Shown here piece by piece: positions 63,084 to 64,000 of a stretch of 64,000 bases of DNA. The first letter of the stretch is position 1, and each line of letters begins with the position of its first letter. Under the pieces are notes generated by a model, which did no database searches, was not told where the DNA came from, and worked only from the letters and a program-made list of their open reading frames with translations. The stretch is from Phytophthora sp. 'mugwort' (lineage: Eukaryota; Oomycota; Peronosporomycetes; Peronosporales; Peronosporaceae), in NCBI GenBank assembly GCA_033558025.1, contig JAUCEF010000003.1, positions 930,001-994,000 of the forward strand. Reading direction: 5' to 3'. Both the position numbers and the translations under genes were made by a program.

Positions 63084-64000
63084 TCAAACATGTTTCCGAA
63101 ACAGGTCTATACATGGGAAGAAAACATGGGCGGTAGGTTTCCGTTTTGCTTTTGCGGTACCTCCGCTGCGTCTAGCACTATTTCTTAGCTTCGCTTTAAG
63201 TGGTCCCATTACGCCGACTTCAAGAGGTTGACAAACCGACGTACTGTTCGGTGGTAATGGGACCACAGTAGCGTTAGCTTCCTCTGCTACAACCCGCCGT
63301 CCTTCCTCCGAAACATGACACTCAAAGTTGTCAAGGAGAAGAACAGCGGGGTCATCTATTTCATATTTAACAACCTTTTTACATATAGCCTTCAGACGTC
63401 CTTGTCCATCCATGAGTTTTCTTGAACTGCGTAAAAATGTCCATCCGGGTATGTTTCTAGCTCGTCCTGCTCAATTTCCCACCAGGAACGCCGCGTACAA
63501 CAAATAGAATCCGTATTTTTTTTTCCTAACATTCATAATAATATATCACAGAATATTAATAAATTAAATAATAATTAGCAAATAAATAAAATTACGATCC
63601 TCTCGAACAGTCAGAACAGTAGTCAATCGACCCGCGCGTTTGTTAATTCCCAAAATGCGCGCTGAGTTTCTGCGCCCCTTCAGTGCCCAGCTCTTGGTCT
63701 GCGGCATATCAAACAAAATGGCGGTTTCGTTAACGTTAATATGCCGCCACCTTCGTACGTTCCGTACTAGCCCAAAACTCTAGTGAAAAAGCCGCCCGGA
63801 CTTCTTCGAACTCCGCAAGTGACTTTTTCGCAGCCTGCGGCTTTTGCGCAGAAAATCCATAACTCCAATACAATAAGATAAAGTAAAAACGTAATCATGG
63901 TAAATTAGCATTAAATTGAATTTAATCAATATGTACGTACCGGTTTGTTACACGCTGCACCATGCGCTCAAGTGCGACCTCACCGTTCTCTTTGCCATCG
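63084..64000 (-). pseudogene. pogo/Tigger-like (DDE_1) transposase, partial, runs off the window
   Basis: Minus strand, N-terminal side first: near 63,745-63,600, INVNETAILFDMPQTKSWAL then KGRRNSARILGI, the first catalytic Asp block of the DDE_1 superfamily. After about 180 bp of very AT-rich DNA (intron or decay), 63,413-63,084 reads AVLLLDNFECHVSEEGRRVV then NATVVPLPPNSTSVCQPLEV and GVMGPLKAKLRNSARRSGGT. This carries the second Asp (LLDNF) and the typical PPNSTS..QPL block with the third acidic residue nearby. It is a different family from the relics at 12.4 and 49 kb. The DNA-binding domain would be outside the window. It may be only mildly decayed. Confidence 0.75.

Overview
The window looks like nuclear DNA of an oomycete, most likely a plant pathogen of the Phytophthora / downy mildew lineage. 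The reasons are a secreted RxLR effector carrying a Nudix domain (Avr3b-like), short GT-AG introns, oomycete-type initiator plus flanking-promoter motifs about 40-60 bp upstream of the secreted-protein genes, and a dense mix of piggyBac, MULE, hAT, pogo/CENP-B-like, PIF-Harbinger, Tc1/IS630, Gypsy and Copia remnants. No rRNA, CRISPR or bona fide tRNA gene was seen. All assignments come from reading motifs by eye; no search was run.

Layout. 1-16.4 kb is transposon-derived. A MULE transposase relic (minus strand) lies at the left edge. A very large imperfect inverted repeat follows (arms about 1.55-2.48 and 7.86-9.01 kb). A piggyBac-like element with TTAA ends and matching terminal repeats (3194-7030) sits inside it. 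Then come a second MULE relic (9.6-11.5 kb), a GC-rich minisatellite and a pogo-like relic (12.4-13.2 kb). At 16.54-17.78 kb there is an apparently intact three-exon RxLR-Nudix effector gene. 18.7-23.9 kb is a decayed Gypsy element abutting a MULE C-terminus, with a hAT scrap near 25.8 kb. Two tandem paralogous genes for secreted cysteine-rich repeat proteins lie at 26.5-28.6 kb. At 31.2-35.9 kb a Copia element with both LTRs and a 5-bp target duplication is inserted inside an IS630-like transposase gene.

36.8-45.9 kb is a compact island of conserved housekeeping-type genes: a twin-CX9C (CHCH) protein, HOP2, a myristoylated calcium-dependent-type kinase, a lysine-rich protein, peptide deformylase, a LicD/fukutin-type membrane protein, and a RING-Tubby fusion protein. 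From 46 to 64 kb the sequence returns to repeats and relics: an alanine-rich heptad ORF, a nested palindrome, pogo-like, Harbinger, hAT and FAR1/MULE fragments, a possible tRNA-derived SINE and a possible LTR end.

This is the gene-dense island / repeat-rich desert arrangement known from Phytophthora genomes: conserved genes sit in the island, while the effector and the fast-evolving-looking secreted paralogues sit among transposons. The most interesting items are the RING-Tubby architecture, the intron-split Nudix box of the effector, the secreted 8-Cys module family, the nested transposon insertions with readable target duplications, and the giant inverted repeat carrying many copies of a TCAGATTAATGTGA-like motif.
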